A stretch of DNA of 64,000 nt. It comes from Ostrinia nubilalis. Taxonomy: Eukaryota > Arthropoda > Insecta > Lepidoptera > Crambidae. The notes under the pieces are model-generated. The model was given only the letters and a program-made list of their open reading frames with translations, was not told where the DNA came from and ran no database searches. The first letter of the stretch is position 1, and each line of letters opens with the position of its first letter. This document shows positions 1 to 10,999 of this stretch, one piece after another. The stretch is taken from positions 11,922,001 to 11,986,000 of the forward strand of contig NC_087108.1 of NCBI RefSeq assembly GCF_963855985.1. The letters are read 5' to 3'. Position numbers and translations under genes: made by a program.

Positions 1-87
1 ACTAGTAGAGTAATAAGATCATGTAACTCTTTCGTACATTCCCCGCAGAGTGTAGCTAGTTCCACGCGACAATAGTAAACGAGGAAG

Positions 88-210
88 GTGTTGCATTGGC
101 CGACTCGTGATCTGAGAAACGCTGGTTCGAAACCGCCACTGGACAATATCAAAATTTAGCTTAGCACGAGGGGCTAGCTAGCTATGTACTTAGTTTTTAT
201 TTGTCTTGTT
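88..210 (+). mobile_element. tRNA-derived SINE fragment
   Basis: A pol III B box (GGTTCGAAACC, about 124-134) follows a tRNA-like head containing TTGGCCGACTCGTGATC. The tail TTAGCTTAGCACGAGGGGCTAG is shared with the copies at 2405-2505 and 15884-16010. The tRNA part is too degenerate to be a functional tRNA. Confidence 0.7.
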
Positions 211-425
211 TAATGTTTTGTTTTTTGTATTTAAAATGTTGGTTGGAGAGGCGCCCGCTGAAAACCAGCGTCGGGGCACGCGTGCATGCACGCGTGGCTC
301 GATTAATGCTGAGCGGGCGCCTTTTTGGCACAAAATATTATGCGTGTATAGTTTTAAGTCCCTTTGTTCTGTTTTTGTTTTCTTTTGTGTCAAATAAAGT
401 TTTTCTTATTCTTATTCTTATTTGC
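211..425 (+). mobile_element. Retroposon-like 3' segment with GC-rich hairpin and TTCTTA tail
   Basis: Inverted GGCGCCCGCT / AGCGGGCGCC arms flank a GC-rich core (about 249-321). This is followed by a T-rich stretch, CAAATAAAG and a (TTCTTA)n simple repeat at about 402-425. The layout suits a short retroposon 3' end. The family is not recognised. Confidence 0.45.
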
Positions 426-492
426 AGCTGGGGAATTCTTATACCTCCTGATGTTTTTTAACCATCAAACTAAACCATGTTTTCTTCCACAG

Positions 493-654
493 TCAGACTT
501 CTGGCGGCGCAAGATGCGCACCGTCCACAACATTCTGGACGTAGACAAGGACGGGCTGATCTCTTTCAACGACTTCGTGCTCTTCGGCGAGCGGTTCAAG
601 GCGTTAGGACATCTGGACGAGCAGCAGGCTAAGGAATTCAGTGATATTATTAAG
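493..654 (+). CDS. Scp: Scp exon a (EF-hand 1)
   Basis: This exon has 54 codons starting SDFWRRKMRTVHNILD, with acceptor CACAG before 493 and donor GTGTGT at 655. Loop positions 1, 3, 5 and 12 are D, D, D, D, with the invariant G at position 6. The Asp at position 12, instead of Glu, is tolerated in SCPs. Confidence 0.92.
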
Positions 655-3029
655 GTGTGTAGAGAATTTGAAGATGGATATGCATAATATGGAAAATTGC
701 CGATGGTTGAACCACCTTGACCTCGAGCTTTGTGGTGTTTCTTGGGAAAGGAGTTGGAACATCAGTAATAGACAGATCATGTGTGTACCAAACATGCTCG
801 GGAACCATCTCCATAAAAAAGATTGCAAACATCTTGTAACATCATCTGGTGATAAGTCTCCTAGTTCACCAGAGGCAAGTGGAGGATTTGGCATACACTC
901 CCCACGCTGACCAGATCGTCTGCGTATATTATTCTTATCTTTGCATATTTTTATTTAGTTTTACATTTTCGGGAAGCGTGGTGGTTGTCCTATTCTACTT
1001 TGCCAGTCTACGTCTTGTATCGTTTGCAACTACATCTTGTAACCAATTACACCAATTAGAACTCTACTACCCAATAAGAGTTTAACTTTCCCCCGGGACA
1101 AACTTGATTTTCACTGTTTGGGTTTTTATTGGCGGTCAAGTTGTAGATCCTGGCTACAGAGGAATCGCAGCGGTGTGGGAATAGTCCCGTTGCCCATTGA
1201 ACAGGGTACAAAACTGACTGCCGTTAACCTTCCAGATGACATGGGAGGAGCAGTGGGGCGCCATAGACCCGTATAACTACGTCACGGTGGAGCAGTACTT
1301 GGAGGACATGCACCACGTGCTGAATGACAAGACGCTGAAGAAGAAGGCACACAGGTGGCTGCCGTACTTGTTCAAGGTAATTGTACAAACACTTTTGTTT
1401 CAACTTGTAAAATCGCTTCTATTGTGATCATGTGCCACAGTGTGTAAAGAAAGGAATACAGAGATGCACATAGGCTTTTATGGTCACTAACATAATTATT
1501 ATTACTTACGGGATTGCTACCTGGTACATGGTAGCAATCCCGTAAGTAATAATAATTATTCACATTGGCTGTCTTCTAACGAAAAACTAAAATGGGAACG
1601 AGGTAAAATATGAAAAAAAAAGTTTGAGACTTTGTGAGGGATTGAAACCCACGCAAGCGATGCTACACCGCTTAAAGCTAGTTGTGTCCTCTTTAAAATT
1701 AACGAAGTTCTTCTAGTTTTGGCATCAGTAGATATAAATGGTTATTTAAAAAATTTCTAGCAGTTCAGTCTACTTCGAAAAAAAGCAGTGGCGGCGTAGC
1801 ATAAGTTGGCACCCGGGGCGGCACCCCCCCCCCCATAATATAAATTATAGCCTAAGGCATCCCAGAATGGCACCCCCCCTGTCATGACATCACAACCGTC
1901 CTTGCCATGCAGATGCGTCAGTGAGTACTAATTGCGCGACTTTTGTCACCCCCTGATGCTTGGCACCCGGGGCGGACCGCCCCCACCGCCCCCCCCTTAC
2001 GCCGCTACTGAAAAAAAGCCTATTTAAAGTTAACTTTCGAGCTTATATCTCCCCAAATCCGTTTGTCCAAATTCTCTATTTGCCTCTGGTAAATTGAGAG
2101 GGTCATCCAGCGTCCTACAGGACAATGGACAATGGAGATGGCCTGATGATTAAGTACGATGTTTTTATAACCCTTGTATCGTTTTCCCAGGCGGTGGACA
2201 AGGACAAATCAGGGTTCATCTCGGTGAAGGAGTTCAAGCTTTTCTTCGAGTGCCTCGGGCTGGACAATGAACACGCGGCCGTTGCTTTTGCAGTCATAGA
2301 CACTAATGGGGTAAGTTTGTGATATTTTTTAGAATAGAATCCCTAACCTCTCCAGCTTAGTTAATATAGCTTTGAACAAGCATATACCTACTAGTATTTA
2401 GGAGTGGGTTCACCACACTAGTCCACCGGACGATAGGGTTCGAACCAGCATTCCTCCGATCTGGAGTCGGCAAGTCTGAAACCGACGCCGTTGTGCTATA
2501 GTTAACCTATATAGGTTCCCTAATCACAAATATGACCTAAGCTAAAAATGTCACGGTGTAACAAACTTAACTACTATTGTAAGGATTACTTTCTTCAAAA
2601 AGCGCGTTAAGCTCTAAGCCATTGGTTCCCAAAGAGGGGGGCGCGCCCCTAGAGGAGGCACAGACCTTTAAAGGGGGGCGCGGGCACGGTAATACTATCA
2701 TATAGTATTACCGTGGCGCGGGCCATCTGTGTACTTATGTATAAAAAACCTGCGACCGCTGAGAGAATGCATTCCAGACTGCTCGATACGACAAATAAAT
2801 AATTTTGACTGGAGGAGGGGACTGAATGCTCTAAACCACTACGTTCTTCCAGGTCTAAGAACCCTACTTTATTATAAAGACTAATTAAGTTTATTAAACA
2901 TTCTCTCACCTTTTACAGGACGGCAAGCTGTCTCTCAAAGAGTTCGTGAAGCTTGGCAAAGACTTCTTCTTCACGGAGGACGAGACCCGCGTGTCCAAGA
3001 TGTTCTGGGGTCCTCTCAACGAGATTTGA
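493..3029 (+). CDS. Scp: Sarcoplasmic calcium-binding protein, four 3'-terminal exons
   Basis: Four exons (493-654, 1236-1376, 2191-2310, 2919-3029) are bounded by AG/GT and all joins are phase 0, giving 177 residues and a TGA stop. Three canonical EF-hand loops are visible: residues 16-27 (DVDKDGLISFND), 104-115 (DKDKSGFISVKE) and 138-149 (DTNGDGKLSLKE). A degenerate second hand lies near 65-76 and would not bind calcium. The C-terminus MFWGPLNEI resembles the conserved end of insect and crustacean SCPs. The family is a cytosolic calcium buffer abundant in invertebrate muscle, usually about 180-195 residues, so only a short N-terminal exon is missing and it lies upstream of the window. Introns carry a SINE and hairpin elements. 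An AATAAA at 3373-3378 is a possible polyadenylation signal. Which Drosophila Scp paralogue it matches is not resolved. Confidence 0.93.
655..1235. other. Scp intron 1 with two interspersed-repeat segments
   Basis: Around 888-945 the sequence matches, inverted, the stretch at about 27080-27145 (shared CCACGCTGACCA core). At 1083-1200 lies one copy of the unclassified repeat also present at 14282-14530 and, inverted, at 17972-18260 (shared GGTTTTTATTGGCGGTCAAG-like core). No coding signal is seen outside these. Confidence 0.6.
1236..1376 (+). CDS. Scp: Scp exon b (degenerate EF-hand 2)
   Basis: This exon has 47 codons, MTWEEQWGAIDPYNYV onward, acceptor TTCCAG and donor GTAATT. The Met at 1236 is internal to the protein, not the start. 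The loop around AIDPYNYVTVEQY has lost most calcium-ligand residues, as in other SCP family members whose second hand is silent. Confidence 0.9.
1478..1560. repeat. Hairpin element with ATTATTATTACT ends
   Basis: Near-perfect palindrome: the left arm runs ATAATTATTATTACTTACGG and onward through GGATTGCTACC, and the right arm is its reverse complement around the centre TGGTACAT. The same ends and the preceding CACTAACAT are found at 22207-22230, and again inverted at about 23060-23082, so this is a small foldback transposon family. Confidence 0.7.
1618..1700 (-). mobile_element. Possible tRNA-like SINE remnant
   Basis: Read on the - strand the segment shows GTGGGTTTCAATCCCTC, which resembles a degenerate B box, downstream of a tRNA-like stretch. 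It is short and weak. I see no other copy in the window. Confidence 0.3.
1785..2010. repeat. C-rich interspersed repeat in Scp intron 2
   Basis: The motif GGCACCCGGGGCGG occurs twice (about 1809 and 1961), with C runs and the flanks GCAGTGGCGGCGTAGCA and TTACGCCGCTACTG. These flanks are near reverse complements, so this is a terminal-inverted-repeat element of about 220 bp. The ends CAGTGGCGGCGTA / TACGCCGCTACTG suggest a hAT-like non-autonomous element. Confidence 0.55.
2191..2310 (+). CDS. Scp: Scp exon c (EF-hand 3 and first part of 4)
   Basis: This exon has 40 codons from AVDKDKSGFISVKEF to VIDTNG, acceptor TTCCCAG and donor GTAAGT. It holds the complete third calcium loop and the first four positions of the fourth. 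The fourth loop is split by the following intron. Confidence 0.92.
2345..2510 (-). mobile_element. tRNA-derived SINE, antisense in Scp intron 3
   Basis: On the - strand a tRNA-like head is followed by the B box GGTTCGAACCC and by GTGGTGAACCCACTCC. The head includes GACTTGCCGACTCCAGATC. This is the same SINE family as 88-210 and 15884-16010, with independent mutations. Confidence 0.75.
2685..2715. repeat. 31-bp perfect hairpin CACGGTAATACTAT...
   Basis: Fourteen-base arms (CACGGTAATACTAT and its reverse complement) surround a 3-base loop. A sister copy with two changes lies at 19108-19137 in an unrelated intron. Confidence 0.6.
2919..3029 (+). CDS. Scp: Scp terminal exon d
   Basis: This exon has 36 codons plus TGA, acceptor TTTTACAG. 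It begins DGKLSLKEFVKLGKDFF, completing the fourth EF-hand, and ends MFWGPLNEI. The stop is at 3027-3029. Confidence 0.92.
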   Translation, partial: DGKLSLKEFVKLGKDFFFTEDETRVSKMFWGPLNEI

Positions 3030-3372
3030 AGTCCTTGAGCCACGCCCCTTGAAGCCAATTCTGCTGCAAATTCTTCTTTCTTTTTAAATTAACCTTTCCA
3101 AAATTTGCTTCGTTATTATCAGATTTCTAGAAGAAAGAAGAATGACTAAGTGTTGTCTTTTTCGTATTTTTGCCATTCTTATTTACGGGTAAGAATGACT
3201 AAAATTCGTATTTGTATTGACGTGTTTAAAAGGGATTTGCAAGCATAATTTCTGTTAGAGCACAAGTCTATGAAGCCACAAAATCTATAACTTACTTGTA
3301 GATTTTAAGGCATAAAGCTTAATATTCCAGGCAAAGGGATCTCGAGGTAATGTTTTGGCAAACGCCAAAAAT

Positions 3373-3378
3373 AATAAA
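3373..3378 (+). promoter_or_regulatory. Possible polyadenylation signal of Scp
   Basis: AATAAA lies 344 bp after the Scp stop and is the first such hexamer I noticed downstream. Position is plausible for a 3' UTR, but nothing else confirms use. Confidence 0.35.
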
Positions 3379-3629
3379 AGTATCCTATATTGCTGCCACT
3401 GGTGCCGCTCTGGTGGCAAAAATCCTGGTTTTTTGTGCTGTTTGTGCATTCATAAATTTTATAACATTGCTCATACAGAAATAATACTTGGGAATCGCTA
3501 ATAAAGGGGTAAAAGCGTTAAAATAGCGCTCAATTTAAGTATAATCCAGTCTAGCCGCAGACGGCTTCTCATTGAGTTTAAATAAGAGACAGTTTAGCAA
3601 TTTTGCCTCTTTATAGTTTCAATGGACTT

Positions 3630-6600
3630 CAGCAAACAAACAAATTGTTGCTCTAATATGTTTTTATTTTGACTAATTGAAAAATTGAATAATCTTTGAT
3701 TGCAAAGAGACTTTTGCCCGATTTCACCATCAATCCCTAATTTTTAAGGGATCCCTATGGTAACAAATAACAGGTACTTTGTTTTCATAGGGGTTACCTA
3801 AAAATTAGGGATTGATGGTGAAAACGGGCATTTATGACCTAACCGTATTAGCTACGGTATAAGCACCTTTTTTGATTGACTACGTGCAGTATCGACTGCA
3901 TTTATACTGTCTAATATGACGTGGGGATGAGAAAGTGAAGCGTCATGTTCGGTTTTGTTTTATTTTCTAAAATTTATGTATTTAATGAAAAGAAAAAAAT
4001 AAATGGCCTTGGGGGAGGCCTTTGTCCAGCAGTGGACGTCATTTGGCTGAAAAGAAGAAGAAATAAATGGAAATGCGAACAAAACAGAATAGGACAACAT
4101 CACTTTAAAAAAAAAATATGCTAGACAAGGCAGGTATTTGACCACAATCGCACCTGGTGTTAAGTGAGATGCAGTCTAGGATGGTACATATCTGCCCTGT
4201 AAGTGCCTATTCACTCTCGCCTTGAAAACTTGAAATTCTTTACATAATAGACTTCAGCAAACAAACAAAGTGTTGCTCTTATATGATTTTTTTGACGAAT
4301 TTAAAAATTTACTAATCTTTGATTGCAAAGAGACTATGACCTAACCGTAATATCTACGGTATAAAGACCTTTTTTGATTGACTTAAGTGCAGTATTTACT
4401 GCATTTATACTGTATAATATGATGTGAGGATGAGAAAGTGAAGCGTCATGTTCGGTTTTGTTTTATTTTCTAAAATTTATGTATTTAATGAAAAGAAATA
4501 AATAAATGGCCTTGGGGGAGGCCTTTGTCCAGCAGTGGACGTCATTTGGCTAAAAAGGAGAAGAAATAAATGGAAATGCGAACAAAACAGAACAGGACAA
4601 CATCACTTTTAAAAAAAAATATGCTAGACAAGGCAGGTATTTGACCGCAATCGCACCTGGTGTTAAGTGAGATGCAGTCTAGGATGGTACATATCTGCCC
4701 TGTAAATGCCTGTTCACTCTCGCCGTGAAAACTTGAAATTCTTTACATAATAGACTTCAGCAAACAAACAAAGTGTTGCTATGATATGAATTTTTTTGAG
4801 TAATTGAAAAATTGACTAATCTTTGGTTGCAAAGGGACTTTATGACCGTACCGTGATATACGGTATAAGGACCTTTTTTTATTATTTGCAGACTACGTGC
4901 AGTATCGACTGCATTTATACTGTCTAATATGACGTGGGGATGAGAAAATGAAGCGTCATGTTCGGTTTTGTTTTATTTTCTAAAATTTATGTATTTAATG
5001 GCAGGTAATTAACTTATGTGTGAACATGTATTAGTGCAGGCAAATAAAACAAAACTAAATGAAAAGAAATAAATAAATGAAAATGCGAACAGAACAGGAC
5101 AACATCACTTGAAATCTTGCCCAAAAGATTGCTCTTGGTTTTAATAGACTTCAGTAAACAAAAAAATTGTTGCTCTTATATGTTTTTGACTTATTGAAAA
5201 ATTTACTAATTTTCGATTGCAAAAGAGACTATGACCTAACCGTAATATCTACGGTGTATGGACCTATTTTGATTGACTACGTGCAGTATCGACTGCATTT
5301 ATACTGTCTAATATGACGCGGGGATGAGAAAGTGAAGAGTCATGTTCGGTTTTGTTTTATTTTCTAAAATTCGTGTATTTAATGGCAGGTAATTAACTTA
5401 TGTGTGATCATGTATTAGTGGAGGCAAATAAAACAAAACTAAATGAAAATAAATAAATAAATGGCCTTGGGGGAGGCCTTTTTCCAGCAGTGGACGTCAT
5501 TTGGCTGAAAAGAAGAAGAAATAAATGGAAATGCGAACAAAACAGAACAGGACAACATCACTTTTAAAAAAAATGTATGCTAGACAAGGCAGGTATTTGA
5601 GCGCAATCGCACCTGGTGTTAAGTGAGATGCAGTCTAGGATGGTACATATCTGCCCTGTAAGTGCCTATTCACTCTCGCCTTGAAAACTTGAAATTCTTT
5701 ACATAATAGACTTCGTCAAACAAACAAAGTGTTGCTATGATATGATATTTTTTGAGTAATTGAAAAATTGACTAATCTTTGATTGCAAAGAGACTATGAC
5801 CTAACCGTAATATCTACGGTATATAGACCTTTTTTGATTGACTTAAGTGCAGTATTTACTGCATTTATACTGTCTAATATGATGTGATTATGAGAAAGTG
5901 AAGCGTCATGTTCGGTTTTGTTTTATTTTCTAAAATTTATGTATTTAATGAAAAGAAATAAATAAATGGCCTTGGGGGAGGCCTTTGTCCAGAAGTGGAC
6001 GTCATTTGGCTGAAAAGAAGAAGAAATAAATGGAAATGCGAACAAAACAGAACAGGACAACATCACTTTAAAAAAAAAATGCTAGACAAGGCAGGTATTT
6101 GAGCGCAATCGCACCTGGTGTTAAGTGAGATGCAGTCTAGGATGGTACATATCTGCCCTGTAAGTGCCTATTCACTCTCGCCTTGAAAACTTGAAATTCT
6201 TTACATAATAGACTTCGTCAAACAAACAAAGTGTTGCTATGATATGATATTTTTTGAGTAATTGAAAAATTGACTAATCTTTGATTGCAAAGAGACTATG
6301 ACCTAACCGTAATATCTACGGTATATAGACCTTTTTTGATTGACTTAAGTGCAGTATTTACTGCATTTATACTGTCTAATATGATGTGATTATGAGAAAG
6401 TGAAGCGTCATGTTCGGTTTTGTTTTATTTTCTAAAATTTATGTATTTAATGAAAAGAAATAAATAAATGGCCTTGGGGGAGGCCTTTGTCCAGAAGTGG
6501 ACGTCATTTGGCTGAAAAGAAGAAGAAATAAATGGAAATGCGAACAAAACAGAACAGGACAACATCACTTTAAAAAAAAATGCTAGACAAGGCAGGTATT

Positions 6601-7070
6601 TGAGCGCAATCGCACCTGGTGTTAAGTGAGATGCAGTCTAGGATGGTACATATCTGCCCTGTAAGTGCCTATTTACTCTCGCCTTGAAAACTTGAAATTC
6701 TTTACACAATAGACTTCAGCAAACAAACAAAGTGTTGCTATGATATGTCATTTTTTGACTAATTGAATAATTGACTAATCTTTGGTTGCAAAATGATTTT
6801 ATGACCGTACCGTGATATCTACGGTATAAGGACCTTTTTTGATTGACTTAGGTGCAGTATCAACTGCATTTATACTGTCTAATATGACGTGGGGATGAGA
6901 AAGTGAAGCGTCATGTTCGGTTTTGTTTTATTTTCTAAAATTTATGTATTTAATGGCAGGTAATTAACTTCTGTGTGATTATGTATTAGTGCAGGCAAAT
7001 AAAACAAAACAATAAAAAAAAAAAAAAAAATGAAAATGCGAACAAAACAGAACAGGACAACATCACTCGA
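3630..7070. repeat. Tandem array of seven ~500-bp units
   Basis: The landmark GTCATGTTCGGTTTTG recurs at about 3942, 4445, 4955, 5339, 5905, 6407 and 6910. Spacings are 503, 510, 384, 566, 502 and 503 bp, so two units differ in length. Most units contain a LINE 3' tail (CTTGGGGGAGGCCTTTGTCC...), a hairpin CCGTAATATCTACGG, and GTGCAGTATCGACTGCA. No frame stays open through the array. It sits between the converging Scp and Nup88 genes. Confidence 0.92.
3715..3830. mobile_element. MITE with TGCCCG...CGGGCA ends, inserted in the array
   Basis: Inverted ends (CACCATCAATCCCTAATTTT and its complement) enclose a 116-bp element. Other array units read GACTTTATGACC at this point, so the element split that sequence and left a TTT duplication on both sides. 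A second copy lies at 18731-18842. Confidence 0.8.
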
Positions 7071-7734
7071 AATTCTCTCAAGAAGTCCGACAGTAAAGAT
7101 ATGATTATCTATCATTATTAACAGCACTCTTTGTATCTTTATCTTTTTTGCTATATGTGCAAAGCGCAGGAAGCCATAATTGAAGAAAAAAAACCAAGAC
7201 TTGCAGAAATGGTTGAAAACGGCCATGGCGTGGCTTTAGTCTTAAAAAACTTAGGTATTTAATTAATAATTAAGAGTCATTGACTGTTTTAGGTAGGTGT
7301 TATAATTAATCAACTTTTATCAGTGAAAATTCCAAAATTAACAAAACAAACAAGTGAATATTGAAATTTTGGAAAAAATCGTGATTTTTTGTGACTATAT
7401 CAAGTATGGGAGAAAGTATAAGACTAATGGTTACTTTCGATCAACTATACACTCTTATGATTGCATTTTTAATGATCAAATTTTATTATGACGCATTTTA
7501 TAATATGAAATGTTTAAATGACGGTAATACGACTATTGGATCTATAATAGTTATGTATCATTCCTATTTTGCATTATTATAATTAATGAAATAGTGACTA
7601 GTGTAAGTAGTTGATGAGTGAATCTGTAAAACATTCGTTTTCGAATGAGGAAAAAGGACAAAGAATCTCATTAAAGATTTGTTGAAAAATGTTTTGGTTT
7701 CATTTTATATTCATACTTACCTACTTATAATCCC
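7071..7734. other. AT-rich non-coding stretch
   Basis: I see no repeat family, splice-bounded exon or conserved reading frame here. The 63-codon frame at 7391-7582 has low-complexity composition and no recognisable motif. Confidence 0.5.
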
Positions 7735-7820
7735 TACTAGTATTATAAATGCGAAAGTAACTCTGTCTGTCTGTGTCGCTTTCACGCCTAAACCGATTTT
7801 GATGAAAGGACAATGGGCAA

Positions 7821-8066
7821 AATGGTACCCGGCTCCAATAGATATGTGTCTAGTATCGTTTGAAAGGTCTTACCAAGATGAACAACTTTTACTATGACCA
7901 CCAGCCTTAGATCTGGTTGTGTACGAAGATATACATACTTTTTTGCAGAATGGTACCCGGCTCCAATAGTTATGTTTGTAGTGTCATTTGAAAGGTCTTA
8001 CCAAGACGAACAACATTTACTTTGGCCACCAGCCTCAGATCTGGTTGCGTTCGAAGATAAAGATAC
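7821..8066. repeat. Tandem duplication of 128 bp
   Basis: AATGGTACCCGGCTCCAATAG begins at 7821 and again at 7949. Both copies continue through GAAAGGTCTTACCAAGA and the CAGATCTGGTTG-type end with scattered substitutions. Confidence 0.8.
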
Positions 8067-8085
8067 TTTTTGTGTAACCTAAGTA

Positions 8086-8255
8086 TCATACAGTATGAAG
8101 GGGGACGCGCTAGGGGCAGGGCACCGACGAGATGGTCGGACGCGGTGAGGAAGACGGTGGGCGGGAGTTTGCATCGTGCGGTCCACACAGCTTATGAACA
8201 CTATCTGTGGTCGCGATCCTCATCAGTGAGGGACCGAGGAAGAAGAAGAAGAAGT
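8086..8255 (+). mobile_element. Non-LTR retrotransposon 3' end (RT C-terminus)
   Basis: The frame reads GRAPTRWSDAVRKTVGGSLH, the typical extreme C-terminus of insect endonuclease/reverse-transcriptase proteins. It is followed by the 3' tail GAGGGACCGAGGAAGAAGAAG. Only the end of the element is present. Confidence 0.75.
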
Positions 8256-8385
8256 ATCATACGTGTCCATCGTATGGTACTTAGGTTATGCGAGGCAGGA
8301 AGGGTTTACTGCTCCAGCATCCTTCCTTAACTCTATAATTATTGATGGGGACAATTGTGAAATAAATATTTTTATTCAAAGAAGT

Positions 8386-8507
8386 TACCCCCTTATTAAT
8401 AAAAAGTTACACCTAGGAAGAACCTTGGATTAAAATGACATTTCCATACCAAATCACAATTTAAGCCAGAGTTCAACTAGGGTGTAACTTTTATTAATAA
8501 AGGGGTT
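8386..8507. mobile_element. MITE with CCCCTTATTAATAAAAGTTACACC ends
   Basis: Inverted ends of about 30 bp lie around an 80-bp core, with TTA/TAA at the edges. There is no coding content. Confidence 0.65.
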
Positions 8508-8569
8508 AAAGTTTTATTTCTTCTTAAGGGTTTTATTATGGGTTGCTAAAGCGAATAAACCCACAAGAC

Positions 8570-8730
8570 CCAATAAGTCCACCTACAAGATGGACCGACG
8601 ACCTCATAAAGGTAGCGGGAAGGCGCTGGATGCAGGCCGCCACCAACCGGCCATTATGGAAATCATTGGGGGAGGCCTATATTCAACTGGACGTCCTATG
8701 GCTAAAATGATCATGATGATGATGATGAAA
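8570..8730 (+). mobile_element. Non-LTR retrotransposon 3' end with (ATG)n tail
   Basis: It contains TGGACCGACGACCTCATAAA (W-T-D-D-L-I motif), then GGGGGAGGCCTATATTCAAC, and the tail ATGATGATGATGATGA. It is a 5'-truncated copy of the same family as 17334-17500 and 37157-37312. Confidence 0.8.
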
Positions 8731-9170
8731 GCGAATAAAGGGCTAAAAGCTAGGGTAGTTCATCGTAGGTATAATCCTTTCCTTTTAAATGCTTCTTTTA
8801 GTTATATTAATAGATTGTAGTCATAATACATACTCGTATACATGGATGATTGTGTTATACTTTCAATATAATACTTAGTGGAATTACTGTTTTCAAAACG
8901 TGAATTAGAACTGGCCCCATAGCAGACATTTTCCTACATGTAAAGGCCTTTTAAAATATATATTGGTTATGGCTATTGGAGCGGGTACCACTTTCCATAC
9001 ATTTTTGCCCATCATCCTTTGGCATAGAGATAGTTGAGTTCCGGGAAAGAACATAGGGTAGTTTTTATCCCGGTTTTTGAAACAGGGACGTCACCCGAAT
9101 TCACCCGATAAAGTTTTTCAGTGACATACAAAATTTCACGCGAGCGAAGCCGCGGGTGGAAAGCTAGTTA

Positions 9171-10580
9171 CTCATAAATTACTCTAAACGGACTGTAATC
9201 TACATAGAGCACTTTACATTTTTGATGCAAAATAGTCATTATTGCAATGGACTACTTATTGTGGTACAAAATAGATAGTAATAGACAATCACCTGTATGT
9301 ACTTCATTTTGAATATGCACACAGACGCGTTTCAAGCGGGTGGCATTCGCGCTCGCACTGGTTTAGACTGGTTTGCGATTATGAGAGTTGTCTGCCCGAG
9401 CGCACTTTGTATTTAGATTGACTTCACCTCCTATCTATTTTATGATTGCGGTGACCAACTCACTCTTGACATGACCATAATAATTATGCATGTTAACTGA
9501 AAAAATTAAAAAATAATATTAGTAATTTGTACAATACAATTAAAGTTAATTTTAAATAAACTACATAGAATAGGTACAACAAAGTTTACCTTAATTTGTA
9601 GTTGTAGGTACTTAAGTGAAATCAACATACAATCAAATTCTTTTACTGATCTTTATTAATTAAAAAAATCACATTGAGATGTCAAGACAAATATCAATCA
9701 ACAATACAATCATGCATGTCCAATAATTACTTCTATTTGGTTATTCTTAGTATTTTTTATATTAAATACAAAACGACAAAGAATATTTTATGGTAGGTAC
9801 CTTTGTTATACGTTGACGCAGGTCTTCATATTTATTTTCTCTTAACTTTAGAACAGGCGTATTACTGTTAACATACAACACATATGAGATGCCCCATGCC
9901 AGATGGAGCGACAATGGAGAAGTTGCCAATTTTTTTCTATTAATAAAATTTAAAAATATAAGTAAAACCAATAATATTGGTGAAAGAATCATGAAAATAT
10001 CTCTACAAATAAAGAAGTTACGGGGCCCTAAAGATGCGCATAACAAATGTTTCGCGCCATTTGAACGGTGACTTCACGCCATTCATTTGGAGTACAAACA
10101 GTGCATTAACCCTGGTCCAGTGCTTTTGACAGATCCAATTTTTATAAATCTAGTAGCTTTTAATTTTTCAGCCAACTCAAAATTCTTTCTTAGTAAAATT
10201 GTGTAACCTTTTTTTGACATATCCAAGACCTAGCCATATACAAAAAGAAAAAGAAGACTTTGACATTATAGTGTCATTTTCGACAATACGTTAGGGGTGG
10301 TAAGCATTGTGATTGAAACTTGAACAGGTGATCTGACGACACGGCACCGCATTTAAGTTCCACGCGAAAATATGTAGGTAATTTAAATAATTAATTTCTC
10401 AACCATTTCTTGATGGATTTCTAAAAAACCTTCACCGGCGTTTTAGTTTTGGTCTACATTTTAATCCCATTCAGTGAATATGTTTTCAACATCACGAAAC
10501 TTCTCCATTGCTGCTAAAAAGAGCAGTATGACCATGCCAGACCACGCCTTCAACTCCCTAAATGGTAAGACACAAGCAAA
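9171..10580. other. Intergenic DNA without recognised feature
   Basis: The composition is AT-rich. The frames at 9762-10071 overlap on opposite strands and show no domain. I see no splice-bounded exon. Confidence 0.5.
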
Positions 10581-10999
10581 AAGCCTTGATCACACGTACC
10601 GAGTAATCGGGCGAGACAGTACCACGACCCCCGTTCAACTTACTAGGCCGAGTATCCACCCTCCCGCTGCCTCGCACTGTCTCGCTCGCTCGCTCGGCAG
10701 GTCTGAACGTGCACTGTCTCGCCACTCGGCCAAATGATTGACGTCACGTCCACCGATTAGAGAAAAAGAAAAGTCTCAATAGAACTGAACTGACTGTGCT
10801 AATTTCAGAACACGTGTGAACAGCTACTCGTTTACATCACTGTCTCGAGTCTCGACCGAGTAAACATTTTAAATGTTTGCTCTCGGCCGAGTACTCGGTG
10901 TGTATGAACATTACGCCGAGTGCTCGGCCGAGCGCTCGAGTATGTGACTCGCTCACCCAACTGTTTCGACCGTTTACACGGTACGTGTGATCAAGGCTT
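10581..10999. mobile_element. TIR element rich in CTCGGCCGAG motifs
   Basis: The ends AAGCCTTGATCACACGTACC and GGTACGTGTGATCAAGGCTT are perfect inverted repeats. The interior is packed with TCTCGCTCGCTCGCTCGG, CTCGGCCGAG and GCACTGTCTCG, giving strong internal fold-back potential. No coding frame is seen. Confidence 0.8.

Larger units (their letters stand above)
7735..9170 (+). mobile_element. (GTCY)n-type short lepidopteran element, split by nested insertions
   Basis: The left end (ACTAGTATTATAAATGCGAAA, then CTGTCTGTCTGTG and ACCGATTTTGATGAAA) is at 7735-7810. The matching right end (CATAGAGATAGTTGAGTTCC to GCCGCGGGTGGAAAGCTAG) is at about 9020-9167. The compact antisense copy at 48514-48744 shows the two ends normally lie about 230 bp apart. 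Between them sit a 128-bp tandem duplication (7821-8066), two LINE 3' fragments and a MITE. Confidence 0.8.

Noticed and set aside
88..160. Possible functional tRNA gene
   Set aside because: A B box is present, but the arms do not pair as a tRNA and the same head with SINE tail recurs at 2345-2510 and 15884-16010.
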